A stretch of DNA of 36,634 nucleotides. It comes from an uncultured Oscillospiraceae bacterium. GTDB lineage: Bacteria > Bacillota > Clostridia > Oscillospirales > Ruminococcaceae. A program made the position numbers and the translations under genes. The DNA lies in NCBI GenBank assembly GCA_949291395.1, contig CASEVW010000143.1, forward strand, positions 1 through 36,634, in the 5' to 3' direction. Shown in pieces: positions 23,368 through 31,293 of the stretch (position 1 is its first letter; every line of letters starts with the position of its first letter). The notes below the pieces were generated by a model. It had not been told where the DNA came from. It was given only the letters and a program-made list of their open reading frames with translations, and did not search any database.

Positions 23368-24287
23368 GCAATGAATTAGTAAACCGGCGCAACATACAGT
23401 GGTTCCCGGGCCATATGATGAAGACCCTGCGCCTGATGGAAGCGAACATCAAAAATGTGGACGTGGTGCTTCAGCTGCTGGACGCCCGCATCCCGCTGAG
23501 CAGCCTGAACCCGGAGATCCAGCGGATCACCGAGAACAAGCCCCGCCTGTATGTGATGAACAAGGCGGATCTGGCAGACCCCTCGCTCACCAGCGCCTGG
23601 GTGCGCTATTTCCGGGAATCCGGTGCAGGCTGTGTGGCCATCAGTGCCAAGCAGAAGGGCAGCGCCGCCCAGGTGCGCTCCGCCATTGAAAAGGAGCTGG
23701 AAGATCTGATCGCCCGCCGGGCTGTGAAAGGCATGAGCGGCGCCCGCATCCGGGTCATGGTGGTGGGCATCCCCAACGTGGGCAAATCCACCTTCATCAA
23801 CAATTTTGCAGGCCAGGTGCGGGCCAAGGCGGCTGACAAGCCCGGCGTGACCCGCGGCAAGCAGTGGGTCACGGTGGGCAATTACGACCTGTTGGATATG
23901 CCCGGCGTGCTGTGGAAAAAGTTCGACAGCCTGGAGACCGCCACCAACCTGGCCTTCATCGGCTCCATCAAGGATGACATCCTGGACATCGAGGAGCTGG
24001 CCATGGGCCTTTTGAGCCAGATCCAGGCCGTCTACCCGGAAAAACTGGCCGAGCGTTACAAGTTAACGGAAGAGCAGCTGCAGCTGGGCCCCTGGGAGCT
24101 GCTGGAGGCCATCGGCCGCAAACGCGGCATGCTGGTGAGCGGCGGCGAAGTAAACACCGAGCGGGCCGCCATTATGCTGGTGGATGAATTCCGGGCCAGC
24201 AAGTGGGGCCGCATCACGCTGGAAAAACCGCCCCGCGACGGCAATGCCCAGCAGGAGGAGGCCGCCACGGATGAACCCTCTGTATGA
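23364..24287 (+). CDS. rbgA: Ribosome biogenesis GTPase RbgA (YlqF)
   Basis: RbgA is a circularly permuted GTPase needed for late 50S subunit assembly in Firmicutes. The permuted motif order is visible: G4 NKAD (about 66-69) and G5 SAK (94-96) come before G1 GIPNVGKS (135-142) and G3 DMPG (178-181). The N terminus contains [10 protein letters not shown], typical of the family, and the C-terminal domain includes [10 protein letters not shown]. The 307 residues include an acidic tail somewhat longer than in Bacillus. ATG 23364 follows GGAGAGGA and overlaps the lepB stop; an upstream frame extension inside lepB is rejected. The rplS/rbgA/rnhB order matches Bacillus. Confidence 0.96.
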   Translation: MSNELVNRRNIQWFPGHMMKTLRLMEANIKNVDVVLQLLDARIPLSSLNPEIQRITENKPRLYVMNKADLADPSLTSAWVRYFRESGAGCVAISAKQKGSAAQVRSAIEKELEDLIARRAVKGMSGARIRVMVVGIPNVGKSTFINNFAGQVRAKAADKPGVTRGKQWVTVGNYDLLDMPGVLWKKFDSLETATNLAFIGSIKDDILDIEELAMGLLSQIQAVYPEKLAERYKLTEEQLQLGPWELLEAIGRKRGMLVSGGEVNTERAAIMLVDEFRASKWGRITLEKPPRDGNAQQEEAATDEPSV

Positions 24288-24873
24288 ATTTGATGCCCTG
24301 ATCCGCCAGGAACACGGTGTTTTCTGCGGCGTGGACGAGGCTGGGCGAGGCCCGTTGTGCGGCCCGGTCTGCTGCGCGGCGGTGATCCTGGACCCAGAAA
24401 ACCCCATCGAGGGCATCAACGATTCCAAAAAGCTCACCGAAAAAAAGCGGGAAGCCCTGTTTGACGTGATCTGCCAGAAAGCGCTTGCTTACAGCGTAGT
24501 CATGGTGGAGCCTGCGGTGATCGACGAAAAGAACATCCTGTGGGCCACCATGGGCGGCATGAAGCAGGCGGTGGAGGAGCTCTCCATCCGGCCGGCTTTC
24601 GTTCTAGTGGACGGCAACCGTGTCCCGCCGGAGCTGGAGATCCCGGCTGCCGCCCAGGTAAAGGGCGACGCCACCAGCGCCAGCATCGGCGCGGCGTCCA
24701 TTTTGGCCAAGGTGAGCCGGGATCGCTTTATGATGGAACTGGATAAACAGTATCCGCAGTACCAGCTGGCAAAGCACAAGGGCTATCCCACCAAACTGCA
24801 CTATGAACTCATTGAAAAATACGGCATACAGCCGTTCTACCGCCGGTCTTTTTTGAAAAAGCTGGGGTATTAA
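24271..24873 (+). CDS. rnhB: Ribonuclease HII
   Basis: RNase HII cuts RNA in RNA-DNA hybrids and removes single ribonucleotides from DNA. The 200-residue protein has the acidic active-site residues in order: D22-E23 in [11 protein letters not shown]114 in VDGN and D133 in [13 protein letters not shown] and SRD are further conserved motifs. ATG 24271 overlaps rbgA by 17 bases and follows AGGAGGA (24253-24259) by about 11 bases; the longer frame upstream lies entirely within rbgA. Confidence 0.96.
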   Translation: MNPLYEFDALIRQEHGVFCGVDEAGRGPLCGPVCCAAVILDPENPIEGINDSKKLTEKKREALFDVICQKALAYSVVMVEPAVIDEKNILWATMGGMKQAVEELSIRPAFVLVDGNRVPPELEIPAAAQVKGDATSASIGAASILAKVSRDRFMMELDKQYPQYQLAKHKGYPTKLHYELIEKYGIQPFYRRSFLKKLGY

Positions 24874-24875
24874 CG

Positions 24876-25235
24876 ATGAATCATCAGGAAAGCGGGCGGC
24901 AGGGCGAGGCGGTGGCCGCCCGGTATTATCTGAACCGGGGATACCACCTGCTGGACCATAACTACAAGACCCGCCAGGGAGAACTGGATCTGGTCCTGCA
25001 AAAAGGAGAACAAATCGTCATCGCCGAGGTCAAGACCCGTTCCGGCCAGCTGCGCTATGCCCCCAGTGAGGCAGTGGGCGCAGCCAAGCAGAAACGGCTG
25101 ATCCTGGCGGCGCAGCGGTATTTACAGGTCAACGGCCTGCTGGACTGCCCGGTGCGCTTTGATGTGGTGGAGATCGTTCCCCAAAAAGAGGGCGGCTTTT
25201 GGGTGCATTGCATCATGGACGCCTTTCAACTGTGA
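24876..25235 (+). CDS. yraN: UPF0102 family protein YraN
   Basis: The 119-residue protein belongs to the YraN/UPF0102 family, which has a restriction-endonuclease-like fold. GRQGEAVAARYYLNRGY at the N terminus, GELDLV (about 35-40) and EVKTR (51-55) form the PD-(D/E)xK-like core. Its function is not established. Direct linkage to rnhB, two bases after its stop, is the usual setting in many bacteria and hints at a role in DNA or RNA processing. The ribosome binding site is weak, so translation may depend on coupling to rnhB. Confidence 0.93.
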   Translation: MNHQESGRQGEAVAARYYLNRGYHLLDHNYKTRQGELDLVLQKGEQIVIAEVKTRSGQLRYAPSEAVGAAKQKRLILAAQRYLQVNGLLDCPVRFDVVEIVPQKEGGFWVHCIMDAFQL

Positions 25236-25260
25236 GAGCAAAAAGAAAAGAGGGACCAAA

Positions 25261-26727
25261 ATGCGTTTTTATAGCACACGAAACGACAGCGAGACGGTGA
25301 GTGCCGCACAGGCCATCGTACAAGGCCTGTCCAAAGAGGGCGGGCTGTTCGTCCCGGAAGCGTTTCCTCAGGTGGATCTGGAAGAGGTCTGCGCCCTGCC
25401 GGATTATCCGGCCATGGCTGCCCACATCCTGCAAAAATTCCTCACCGAGTACTCGGAGGCGTTTTTGACCAGCGCCGCTCAAAACGCCTATGGTCCGTCT
25501 TTTCATGGCAAGGCCGGGCAACTGAGCAAGGTATCCGACGGCCTGTTTGCCCTGGAGCTCTGGCACGGCCCTACCTGTGCGTTTAAGGACTATGCCCTTC
25601 AGCTGATGCCCCATCTTCTGGTGGAGGGCAAAAAGATCCTGGGCCGGCAGGAGCTGACCTATATCCTGGTGGCCACCTCCGGCGATACCGGCAAAGCCGC
25701 GCTGGCCGGTTATCAGGACATCCCCGGCATCAAGATCACGGTGTTCTACCCTGCGGACGGTACCAGCCAGGTGCAGCGAATGCAGATGACCACCCAGGCA
25801 GGGGAGAACGTGGCGGTCTTTGCGGTGAACGGCAATTTCGACGACGCCCAGACCGATGTGAAAAAAGCCTTTGCCGACAAAGAGCTGGAAGCGGAGCTTG
25901 CCCAGCGGAATGTGCGCCTTTCCAGCGCCAACTCCATCAACTGGGGCCGCCTTGTGCCCCAGATCGTCTACTATTTTGCGGCTTACCAGCAGCTGGTGCA
26001 AAGCAATGCCATCGCGCTGGGCGAGCCGGTGGACTTCTGCGTGCCCACCGGCAATTTCGGTGATATTCTGGCCGGATACTATGCAAAGCGCATGGGTCTG
26101 CCGGTGCACAAGCTGGTGTGCGCTTCCAACCGGAACAATGTACTGACGGAGTTTCTGCGCACCGGCGTATATGACGCGCGGCGGCAGTTCTACCGCACCA
26201 CCTCTCCCTCCATGGATATCCTGGTATCCTCCAATCTGGAGCGGCTGCTGTACCACATGAGCGGCAGCGCCCAAAAGGTGGCCGGCTGGATGGATCAGCT
26301 GGCCCGGGAGGGGTACTATCAGGTGGACGAGGACTGCCTGGCCAAGATCCAGGAGGTGTTTGCCGCCGGCTGCGCCGATGACGTGGCTGCCGCCGGGCAG
26401 CTGCGGGAGGTATTCGAGAAGGACGGCTACCTGTGCGACACCCACACGGCAGTGGCTTTCCATGCGGCGAAGGAATACGCCGGGCAGGCTGCGGACGCCG
26501 TGCCCATGGTGGTGCTGTCCACGGCGAATCCCTACAAATTCCCCAAGGACGTTTTGGCCGCTCTGGGCCAGACGGCGCCGGAGGATGAATTTGAAGCGAT
26601 GGACGCCCTGGCCGGATACACCGGCACCCGTCCGCCGGAGGAACTGCGCGGCCTGCAGGGCGCGCTGGAACGCTTTGACAAAACGATCCGGCCGGAAGAG
26701 ATCACGGCAGTGGCTCGGATGGCATAA
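25261..26727 (+). CDS. thrC: Threonine synthase
   Basis: Threonine synthase converts O-phosphohomoserine to threonine using pyridoxal phosphate. This is the longer (488-residue) form, like those of enteric bacteria and fungi. MRFYSTRND and GGLFVPE mark the N terminus. The PLP-binding Lys is K109 in CAFKDYALQ, followed by TSGDTGKAAL for phosphate binding. PTGNFGDILAGYYAKRMG and LSTANPYKFP are also characteristic. ATG 25261 follows AGAGGG by six bases; the upstream extension lies inside yraN. No hom or thrB is nearby, and no threonine attenuator is visible in the 25-base gap. Confidence 0.96.
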   Translation: MRFYSTRNDSETVSAAQAIVQGLSKEGGLFVPEAFPQVDLEEVCALPDYPAMAAHILQKFLTEYSEAFLTSAAQNAYGPSFHGKAGQLSKVSDGLFALELWHGPTCAFKDYALQLMPHLLVEGKKILGRQELTYILVATSGDTGKAALAGYQDIPGIKITVFYPADGTSQVQRMQMTTQAGENVAVFAVNGNFDDAQTDVKKAFADKELEAELAQRNVRLSSANSINWGRLVPQIVYYFAAYQQLVQSNAIALGEPVDFCVPTGNFGDILAGYYAKRMGLPVHKLVCASNRNNVLTEFLRTGVYDARRQFYRTTSPSMDILVSSNLERLLYHMSGSAQKVAGWMDQLAREGYYQVDEDCLAKIQEVFAAGCADDVAAAGQLREVFEKDGYLCDTHTAVAFHAAKEYAGQAADAVPMVVLSTANPYKFPKDVLAALGQTAPEDEFEAMDALAGYTGTRPPEELRGLQGALERFDKTIRPEEITAVARMA

Positions 26728-26783
26728 AAAAGCGGCAGTTTTTGCCCTGCGGAGCGAACACGCAGAGAAAAAACTGCCGCCGA
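26725..26783 (-). terminator. Rho-independent terminator for the DUF1540 gene
   Basis: GCGGCAGTTTTT (26732-26743) pairs with AAAAAACTGCCGC (26768-26780), with a nested CTGCG/CGCAG stem inside. Read on the - strand it is followed by six T residues, so it terminates the small - strand gene. On the + strand no U-tract follows, so its help to thrC is uncertain; it overlaps the thrC stop codon. Confidence 0.75.
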
Positions 26784-26806
26784 TTCAAAGGATGCCCCTT
26801 TACCGG

Positions 26807-26965
26807 TTACAGCTCGGTAAAGGTCTGGCACTTGGTTCGGCCGGGGTCGTCAGAGCAGCGCTTTACATGGATGCTGCCTGCGGTGCAGCAGCAATCGCCG
26901 TTGTTGTAAACGCAGTTCTGCACATCACAGCAGATACCAGTGATAACGGGTTCCGGATGTTCCAT
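26807..26965 (-). CDS. Small Cys-rich DUF1540 protein
   Basis: This 52-residue protein is the only - strand gene in the window. It carries nine cysteines (ICCDVQNC, GDCCCTAG, a CSDD and a KC near the end) and the order C-x(4)-C-x-Y-N-N-x-x-C-C-C-x-A-G-x-I-x-V of DUF1540 domains. These are short, probably metal-binding proteins of unknown function that are common in Clostridia. The start is clear: AAGGAGG lies eight bases before the ATG. A longer frame upstream would run into the divergent metallophosphoesterase gene and has no ribosome binding site. It has its own terminator. Confidence 0.87.
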   Translation of the reverse strand: MEHPEPVITGICCDVQNCVYNNGDCCCTAGSIHVKRCSDDPGRTKCQTFTEL

Positions 26966-27029
26966 TGCGATAACCTCCTTTCTGGGGGTTATTGTTTCCC
27001 TTGGCATACTGGAATATAAGGAGCGATCT

Positions 27030-27713
27030 ATGGCAATTTTTACAATCGGAGACCTGCATCTTTCCCTGGGAGCGCAAAAACCCATGGACGTGTTTCCCGG
27101 GTGGCAGGGCTATGTGGAAAAGCTGGAAAAGAACTGGCGCGCGCTGGTGCGCTCGGAGGACACCGTGGTGTTAGCGGGGGATACCAGCTGGGCAATGAAG
27201 CTGGAGGACACCGCAAAGGACTTTGCATTTTTGCAGCAGCTGCCTGGGCAGAAGATCCTTTTGAAGGGCAACCACGATTACTGGTGGACCACCGTGAAAA
27301 AGATGGAGCGCTTTCTGGAGCAAAGCGGCTTTGACAGCCTGCATATCCTGCACAACAATTCCTATTGCGTGGAGGGCGCGGCCATCTGCGGCACCCGCAG
27401 CTGGATGTTCGATGTGGGCGAAGAGCACGACGAAAAGGTGATGAACCGGGAGCTTGGCCGCCTGCGCATGAGCCTGGAAGCGGCGCAGGAGGGATGCGAA
27501 AAGCTGGTGTTTTTGCACTACCCGCCGGTGTACCCCAGCGCCAACGCCACCCAGGTGATCGACCTGCTGACGGAATACGGGGTAACGCGCTGCTTTTACG
27601 GCCATCTGCACGGCGCGGCGATCCGCTATGCGGTGCAGGGAAAGGCAAACGAGATCGACTACCGGTTGATCAGTGCGGACGCCTTAGCATTTTGCCCATA
27701 TAAAATTACATGA
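27030..27713 (+). CDS. Calcineurin-like metallophosphoesterase
   Basis: The 227-residue protein shows the dinuclear-metal phosphoesterase motifs in order: GDLHL (about 7-11), LAGDTSW (about 49-55), LKGNHDYWW, HYPPV and GHLHG. The substrate could be a phosphoprotein, nucleotide or phospholipid headgroup and cannot be read from the sequence. ATG 27030 follows AAGGAG at 27018-27023; the upstream frame overlaps the divergent small gene. The intergenic space with DUF1540 is only 64 bases, so the two promoters must lie back to back, but I cannot place either with confidence. Confidence 0.9.
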   Translation: MAIFTIGDLHLSLGAQKPMDVFPGWQGYVEKLEKNWRALVRSEDTVVLAGDTSWAMKLEDTAKDFAFLQQLPGQKILLKGNHDYWWTTVKKMERFLEQSGFDSLHILHNNSYCVEGAAICGTRSWMFDVGEEHDEKVMNRELGRLRMSLEAAQEGCEKLVFLHYPPVYPSANATQVIDLLTEYGVTRCFYGHLHGAAIRYAVQGKANEIDYRLISADALAFCPYKIT

Positions 27714-27738
27714 AACTATGGAAATTCCGTGCAAGGCA

Positions 27739-27747
27739 TGGTATAAT
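27739..27747 (+). promoter_or_regulatory. Extended -10 promoter for tig
   Basis: TGGTATAAT contains a TGn extension and a perfect TATAAT (27742-27747). The -35 position holds only TGGAAA (27719-27724, 17-base spacer). It lies 31 bases before the tig start. Confidence 0.68.
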
Positions 27748-27778
27748 AAATTGAATTTCTTTGTATGGAGGAAATAAA

Positions 27779-29077
27779 ATGAATCTGGTAAAAAGTGAAA
27801 AGCTCGAAAAGAGCATGCATGAATTACAGTTTTCGGTTGACGCCGAGGCTTTTAAGGCTGCCATCGACAAGGCGTTCAAGCGCGAGGGCAAAAAGTACAA
27901 CGTACCCGGCTTCCGCAAGGGCCACGCTCCCCGTGCTGTGATCGAAAAGATGTATGGCGCCGATATCTTCCATTACGATGCCATCAACGATCTGTTCCCC
28001 GAGGCTTTCGAGGCTGCCGTGAAGGAGTCCGGCATTGAGCCCGTGGGCCGCCCCGAGGCTGACGTTGTTTCCGAGAGCCTGGAGGACGGCGTGGTCCTGA
28101 AGGTGGTCGTGGCTGTGAAGCCCGAGATCAAGCTGGGTCAGTACACCGGTTTAAAAGCCACCAAGAAGGTCCATACTGTTGAGGACGCCGACGTGGACGC
28201 CGAGCTGGCCCGCATGCAGGACCGCAACGGCCGCATCGTGACCCGTGACGGCAAGGCCGAGAACGGCGACACCGCCGACATCGACTTTGAGGGCTTTGTG
28301 GACGGCGTTGCCTTTGAAGGCGGCAAGGCCGAGCACTACGACCTGGTCCTGGGCAGCGGCAGCTTCATCCCCGGCTTTGAGGAGCAGGTGGTTGGCCACG
28401 AGGCTGGCGAGGAGTTCGACGTGAACGTCACCTTCCCCGAGGAGTACCAGGCCGAAGAGCTGGCTGGCAAGGCCGCTGTGTTCAAGATCAAGCTGCACGA
28501 GGTAAAGACCAAGGAGCTGCCCCTGCTGGACGACGAGTTCGCCAAGGACGTGAGCGAGTTCGATACCCTGGATGAGCTGAAGGCTGACATCCGCAAGGGT
28601 ATGGAAGAGCAGAACGAGAAGCAGGCTTCCCTGGAGACCGAGAACGACCTGGTGGACCAGGTGATCGCCACCATCGAGGGCGATATCCCCGAGGTAATGT
28701 ACGAGAACCGCATGGACGAGATGGTCCGTGACTTCGAGTACCGTCTGGCTCAGCAGGGCCTGAAGCTGGATATGTACCTGCAGTACATGGGTCAGACCAT
28801 GGACAGCTTCCGCGAGTCCTTCAAGGAGCAGGCTGAAAAGCAGGTCAAGATCCGTCTGGCTCTGGAGACCGTTGCCAAGAACGAGAACATCACCGCCAGC
28901 GACGAGGACTACGAGAACGAGATGCAGCGCATTGCCGATCTGTACAAGATGGAGCTGGACAAGGTGAAGTCTCTGGTCAACGCCGACGAGGTCAAGAAGG
29001 ACCTGGCTGTGAACAAGGCCATCGACTTCATCAAGGAGAAGGCTGAGATCACCGAAGAGAAGGTCAGCAAAGAGTAA
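27779..29077 (+). CDS. tig: Trigger factor
   Basis: Trigger factor is the ribosome-bound chaperone and peptidyl-prolyl isomerase that meets nascent chains at the exit tunnel. The 432-residue protein has all three parts. The N-terminal ribosome-binding domain includes the signature GFRKGHAP. The FKBP-type isomerase domain is at about 155-240 (NGDTADIDFEGFVDG, GSGSFIPGFEEQVVG). The helical C-terminal chaperone arms follow. GGAGGA precedes ATG 27779 by six bases; an upstream in-frame start lacks one. Codon usage is of the highly expressed kind, like rplS. It leads the quality-control block with clpP, clpX and lon. Confidence 0.97.
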   Translation: MNLVKSEKLEKSMHELQFSVDAEAFKAAIDKAFKREGKKYNVPGFRKGHAPRAVIEKMYGADIFHYDAINDLFPEAFEAAVKESGIEPVGRPEADVVSESLEDGVVLKVVVAVKPEIKLGQYTGLKATKKVHTVEDADVDAELARMQDRNGRIVTRDGKAENGDTADIDFEGFVDGVAFEGGKAEHYDLVLGSGSFIPGFEEQVVGHEAGEEFDVNVTFPEEYQAEELAGKAAVFKIKLHEVKTKELPLLDDEFAKDVSEFDTLDELKADIRKGMEEQNEKQASLETENDLVDQVIATIEGDIPEVMYENRMDEMVRDFEYRLAQQGLKLDMYLQYMGQTMDSFRESFKEQAEKQVKIRLALETVAKNENITASDEDYENEMQRIADLYKMELDKVKSLVNADEVKKDLAVNKAIDFIKEKAEITEEKVSKE

Positions 29078-29115
29078 TCTTTTTCGCACATTCTCTACAT
29101 AAGCGGATCTGCTTT

Positions 29116-29150
29116 GACCGGTACGGGCAGTAAACATGCGCGTATCGGTC
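29116..29150 (+). other. Hairpin between tig and clpP
   Basis: GACCGGTACG (29116-29125) pairs with CGTATCGGTC (29141-29150) over ten positions including one G-T. The tail AATTTTGC is a poor U-tract, so it may be a weak terminator or an mRNA processing site. I see no complete CtsR operator or CIRCE element in this gap. Confidence 0.45.
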
Positions 29151-29194
29151 AATTTTGCAGGCGCTTGACTTTATTTATTAGGAGGCGAAGAATC

Positions 29195-29779
29195 ATGAGT
29201 TTGGTTCCTTACGTCATTGAACAGACCGCTCGTGGCGAGCGTTCTTACGACATTTTTTCCCGCTTGCTCAACGATCGCATCATCATGCTGTGCGACGAGG
29301 TAAACGATGCCACCGCCAGCCTGGTGGTGGCGCAGCTGCTGTATCTGGAAGGGCAGGACCCGGATAAGGACATCAGCCTGTATATCAACAGCCCGGGCGG
29401 TTCCATCAGCGCCGGCATGGCCATCCACGATACCATGAAGTACATCAAGTGCGATGTATCCACCATCTGCATGGGCATGGCGGCTTCCATGGGCGCTTTT
29501 CTGCTGGCCAGCGGGACCAAGGGCAAGCGCCTGGCGCTGCCCAACGCCGAGATCATGATCCATCAGCCTTTGATGAGCGGCCTGCAGGGTCAGACCACCG
29601 ACATCAAGATCCATGCGGATCATCTGGTGCACACCCGTGAGCGCATGAACCGTATGCTCAGCGAGTATACCGGCCAGCCTTACGAGACCATCTGCGCCGA
29701 TACCGAGCGCGATAATTTCCTGTCTGCACAGCAGGCTGCTGATTACGGCCTGATCGATGCAGTCATCACCCATCGATAA
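29195..29779 (+). CDS. clpP: ATP-dependent Clp protease proteolytic subunit ClpP
   Basis: ClpP forms the tetradecameric serine peptidase chamber fed by ClpX or other unfoldases. In this 194-residue protein the nucleophile is S98 in GMAASMGA and the His is H123 in MIHQP. The catalytic Asp lies in the DTERD segment (about 169-173). [14 protein letters not shown] is another hallmark. ATG 29195 follows TAGGAGGCG and begins with the typical [10 protein letters not shown]; a longer upstream frame is rejected. clpX follows after 14 bases. Confidence 0.98.
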   Translation: MSLVPYVIEQTARGERSYDIFSRLLNDRIIMLCDEVNDATASLVVAQLLYLEGQDPDKDISLYINSPGGSISAGMAIHDTMKYIKCDVSTICMGMAASMGAFLLASGTKGKRLALPNAEIMIHQPLMSGLQGQTTDIKIHADHLVHTRERMNRMLSEYTGQPYETICADTERDNFLSAQQAADYGLIDAVITHR

Positions 29780-29793
29780 AGGAAATCTGATTT

Positions 29794-31116
29794 ATGCCAA
29801 CAAACAACTCCGGTAAAGACAAAGAAAAAACGCTTCATTGCAGTTTCTGCGGCAAAAGCCAGGACGAAGTGGAACGCATGATCATCGGGCCGGGTGTGAA
29901 TATCTGCAATGAGTGCATTACGCTGTGCCATTCGCTGCTGGACGAAGAGGACCTTCCGGAACAGCAGCCGCCCAAGGCGGGCCCCCGCCCCCGGGCGAGC
30001 GCAAACCGTGCCCCCGCTGTGGATAGCATCAACATCCTGACCCCTGCCGAGATCAAGGCGGGTCTGGATCAGTACGTGATCGGGCAGGACGAGGCCAAGC
30101 GCGTGCTGGCGGTGTCGGTGTACAACCACTATAAGCGCATCCTGAGCGGCGAAGGCAAGGACGTTGAGCTGCAAAAGAGCAACGTGCTGCTGCTGGGCCC
30201 CTCCGGCGTGGGCAAGACCCTGCTGGCCCAGACCCTGGCAAAGATGCTGGGCGTGCCCTTCGCCATTGCGGATGCCACCACGCTGACCGAAGCGGGCTAT
30301 GTGGGCGAGGACGTGGAGAACATCCTGCTCAAGCTCATCCAGGCGGCGGACTTTGACGTGCAGAAGGCGGAAGTGGGTATCATCTACATCGACGAGATCG
30401 ACAAGATCACCCGCAAAAGCGAAAACCCCTCCATCACCCGCGACGTGGGCGGCGAGGGCGTGCAGCAGGCCCTGCTGAAGATCCTGGAAGGCACCGTGAG
30501 CAACGTTCCTCCCCAGGGCGGGCGCAAGCATCCCCAGCAGGAGTTCATCCAGATCAACACCAAGAATATCCTGTTCATCTGCGGCGGCGCCTTCGACGGC
30601 CTGGAAAAATACATCCAGCGCCGCACCGAGACCTCCTCTCTGGGCTTTGGCGGCCAGCTGAAGAGCAGCAAGGACGAGGAAAAGTCCAACCTGCTGCGCC
30701 AGGTGGAGCCTCACGATCTGGTCAAGTTCGGCCTGATCCCCGAGCTGATCGGCCGTATCCCTGTGGTCACCGTGCTGGAAGCTCTGGACGAGGACGCTCT
30801 GATCCGTGTGCTGAAAGAGCCTAAGAACAGCATCGTGAAGCAGTACCAGGCCATCTTCAAGATGGATAATGTGGATCTGGACTTCACCGACGAGGCGCTG
30901 CGGGCGGTGGCCCGCAAGACCATCGAGCGCAAAAGCGGCGCCCGCGGCCTGCGCAGCGTAATGGAGAATATGCTGATCCCCATCATGTACGAGATCCCCA
31001 GCGACCCCACCATCATCCGGGTGACCATCACCGAGGACACGGTGGAAGGCGGCAAGCCCGAGCTGGAATACGGCGCGGTGCGCAAACGCTATAAAAACAA
31101 CCTGCCGCTCGTATAA
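29794..31116 (+). CDS. clpX: ATP-dependent Clp protease ATP-binding subunit ClpX
   Basis: ClpX is the AAA+ unfoldase that recognises tagged substrates and threads them into ClpP. The 440-residue protein has the N-terminal four-Cys zinc-binding domain (C16, C19, C38, C41). Walker A GPSGVGKT is at about 135-142 and Walker B IIYIDEID at about 196-203. The RKH pore loop lies at about 244-246. LGF at about 283-285 is the loop that docks into ClpP, which shows it partners with the adjacent clpP product. A terminator follows. Confidence 0.98.
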   Translation: MPTNNSGKDKEKTLHCSFCGKSQDEVERMIIGPGVNICNECITLCHSLLDEEDLPEQQPPKAGPRPRASANRAPAVDSINILTPAEIKAGLDQYVIGQDEAKRVLAVSVYNHYKRILSGEGKDVELQKSNVLLLGPSGVGKTLLAQTLAKMLGVPFAIADATTLTEAGYVGEDVENILLKLIQAADFDVQKAEVGIIYIDEIDKITRKSENPSITRDVGGEGVQQALLKILEGTVSNVPPQGGRKHPQQEFIQINTKNILFICGGAFDGLEKYIQRRTETSSLGFGGQLKSSKDEEKSNLLRQVEPHDLVKFGLIPELIGRIPVVTVLEALDEDALIRVLKEPKNSIVKQYQAIFKMDNVDLDFTDEALRAVARKTIERKSGARGLRSVMENMLIPIMYEIPSDPTIIRVTITEDTVEGGKPELEYGAVRKRYKNNLPLV

Positions 31117-31136
31117 GCGTTCAAAAAAAGCATTTG

Positions 31137-31170
31137 AAAAGGGCATCTCTTGTAAGAGGTGCTCTTTTTT
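31137..31170 (+). terminator. Rho-independent terminator after clpX
   Basis: AAAAGGGCATCTCT (31137-31150) pairs with AGAGGTGCTCTTTT with two G-T pairs around a short loop and ends in TTTTTT (31165-31170). Confidence 0.85.
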
Positions 31171-31200
31171 GCCATCTTTCGCTATGTTCATACGGATAGC

Positions 31201-31229
31201 TTGAATTAACTCTACTTTTTGTGTATAAT
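31201..31229 (+). promoter_or_regulatory. SigA-type promoter for lon
   Basis: TTGAAT (31201-31206) and a perfect TATAAT (31224-31229) are spaced by 17 bases, 65 bases before the lon start. No heat-shock operator is recognisable around it. Confidence 0.83.
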
Positions 31230-31293
31230 ATAAAATCAATGCATTTCAATACACAACCCCTTGCTGAAAGGGGATCACAGGAGGTTCCCGAAT

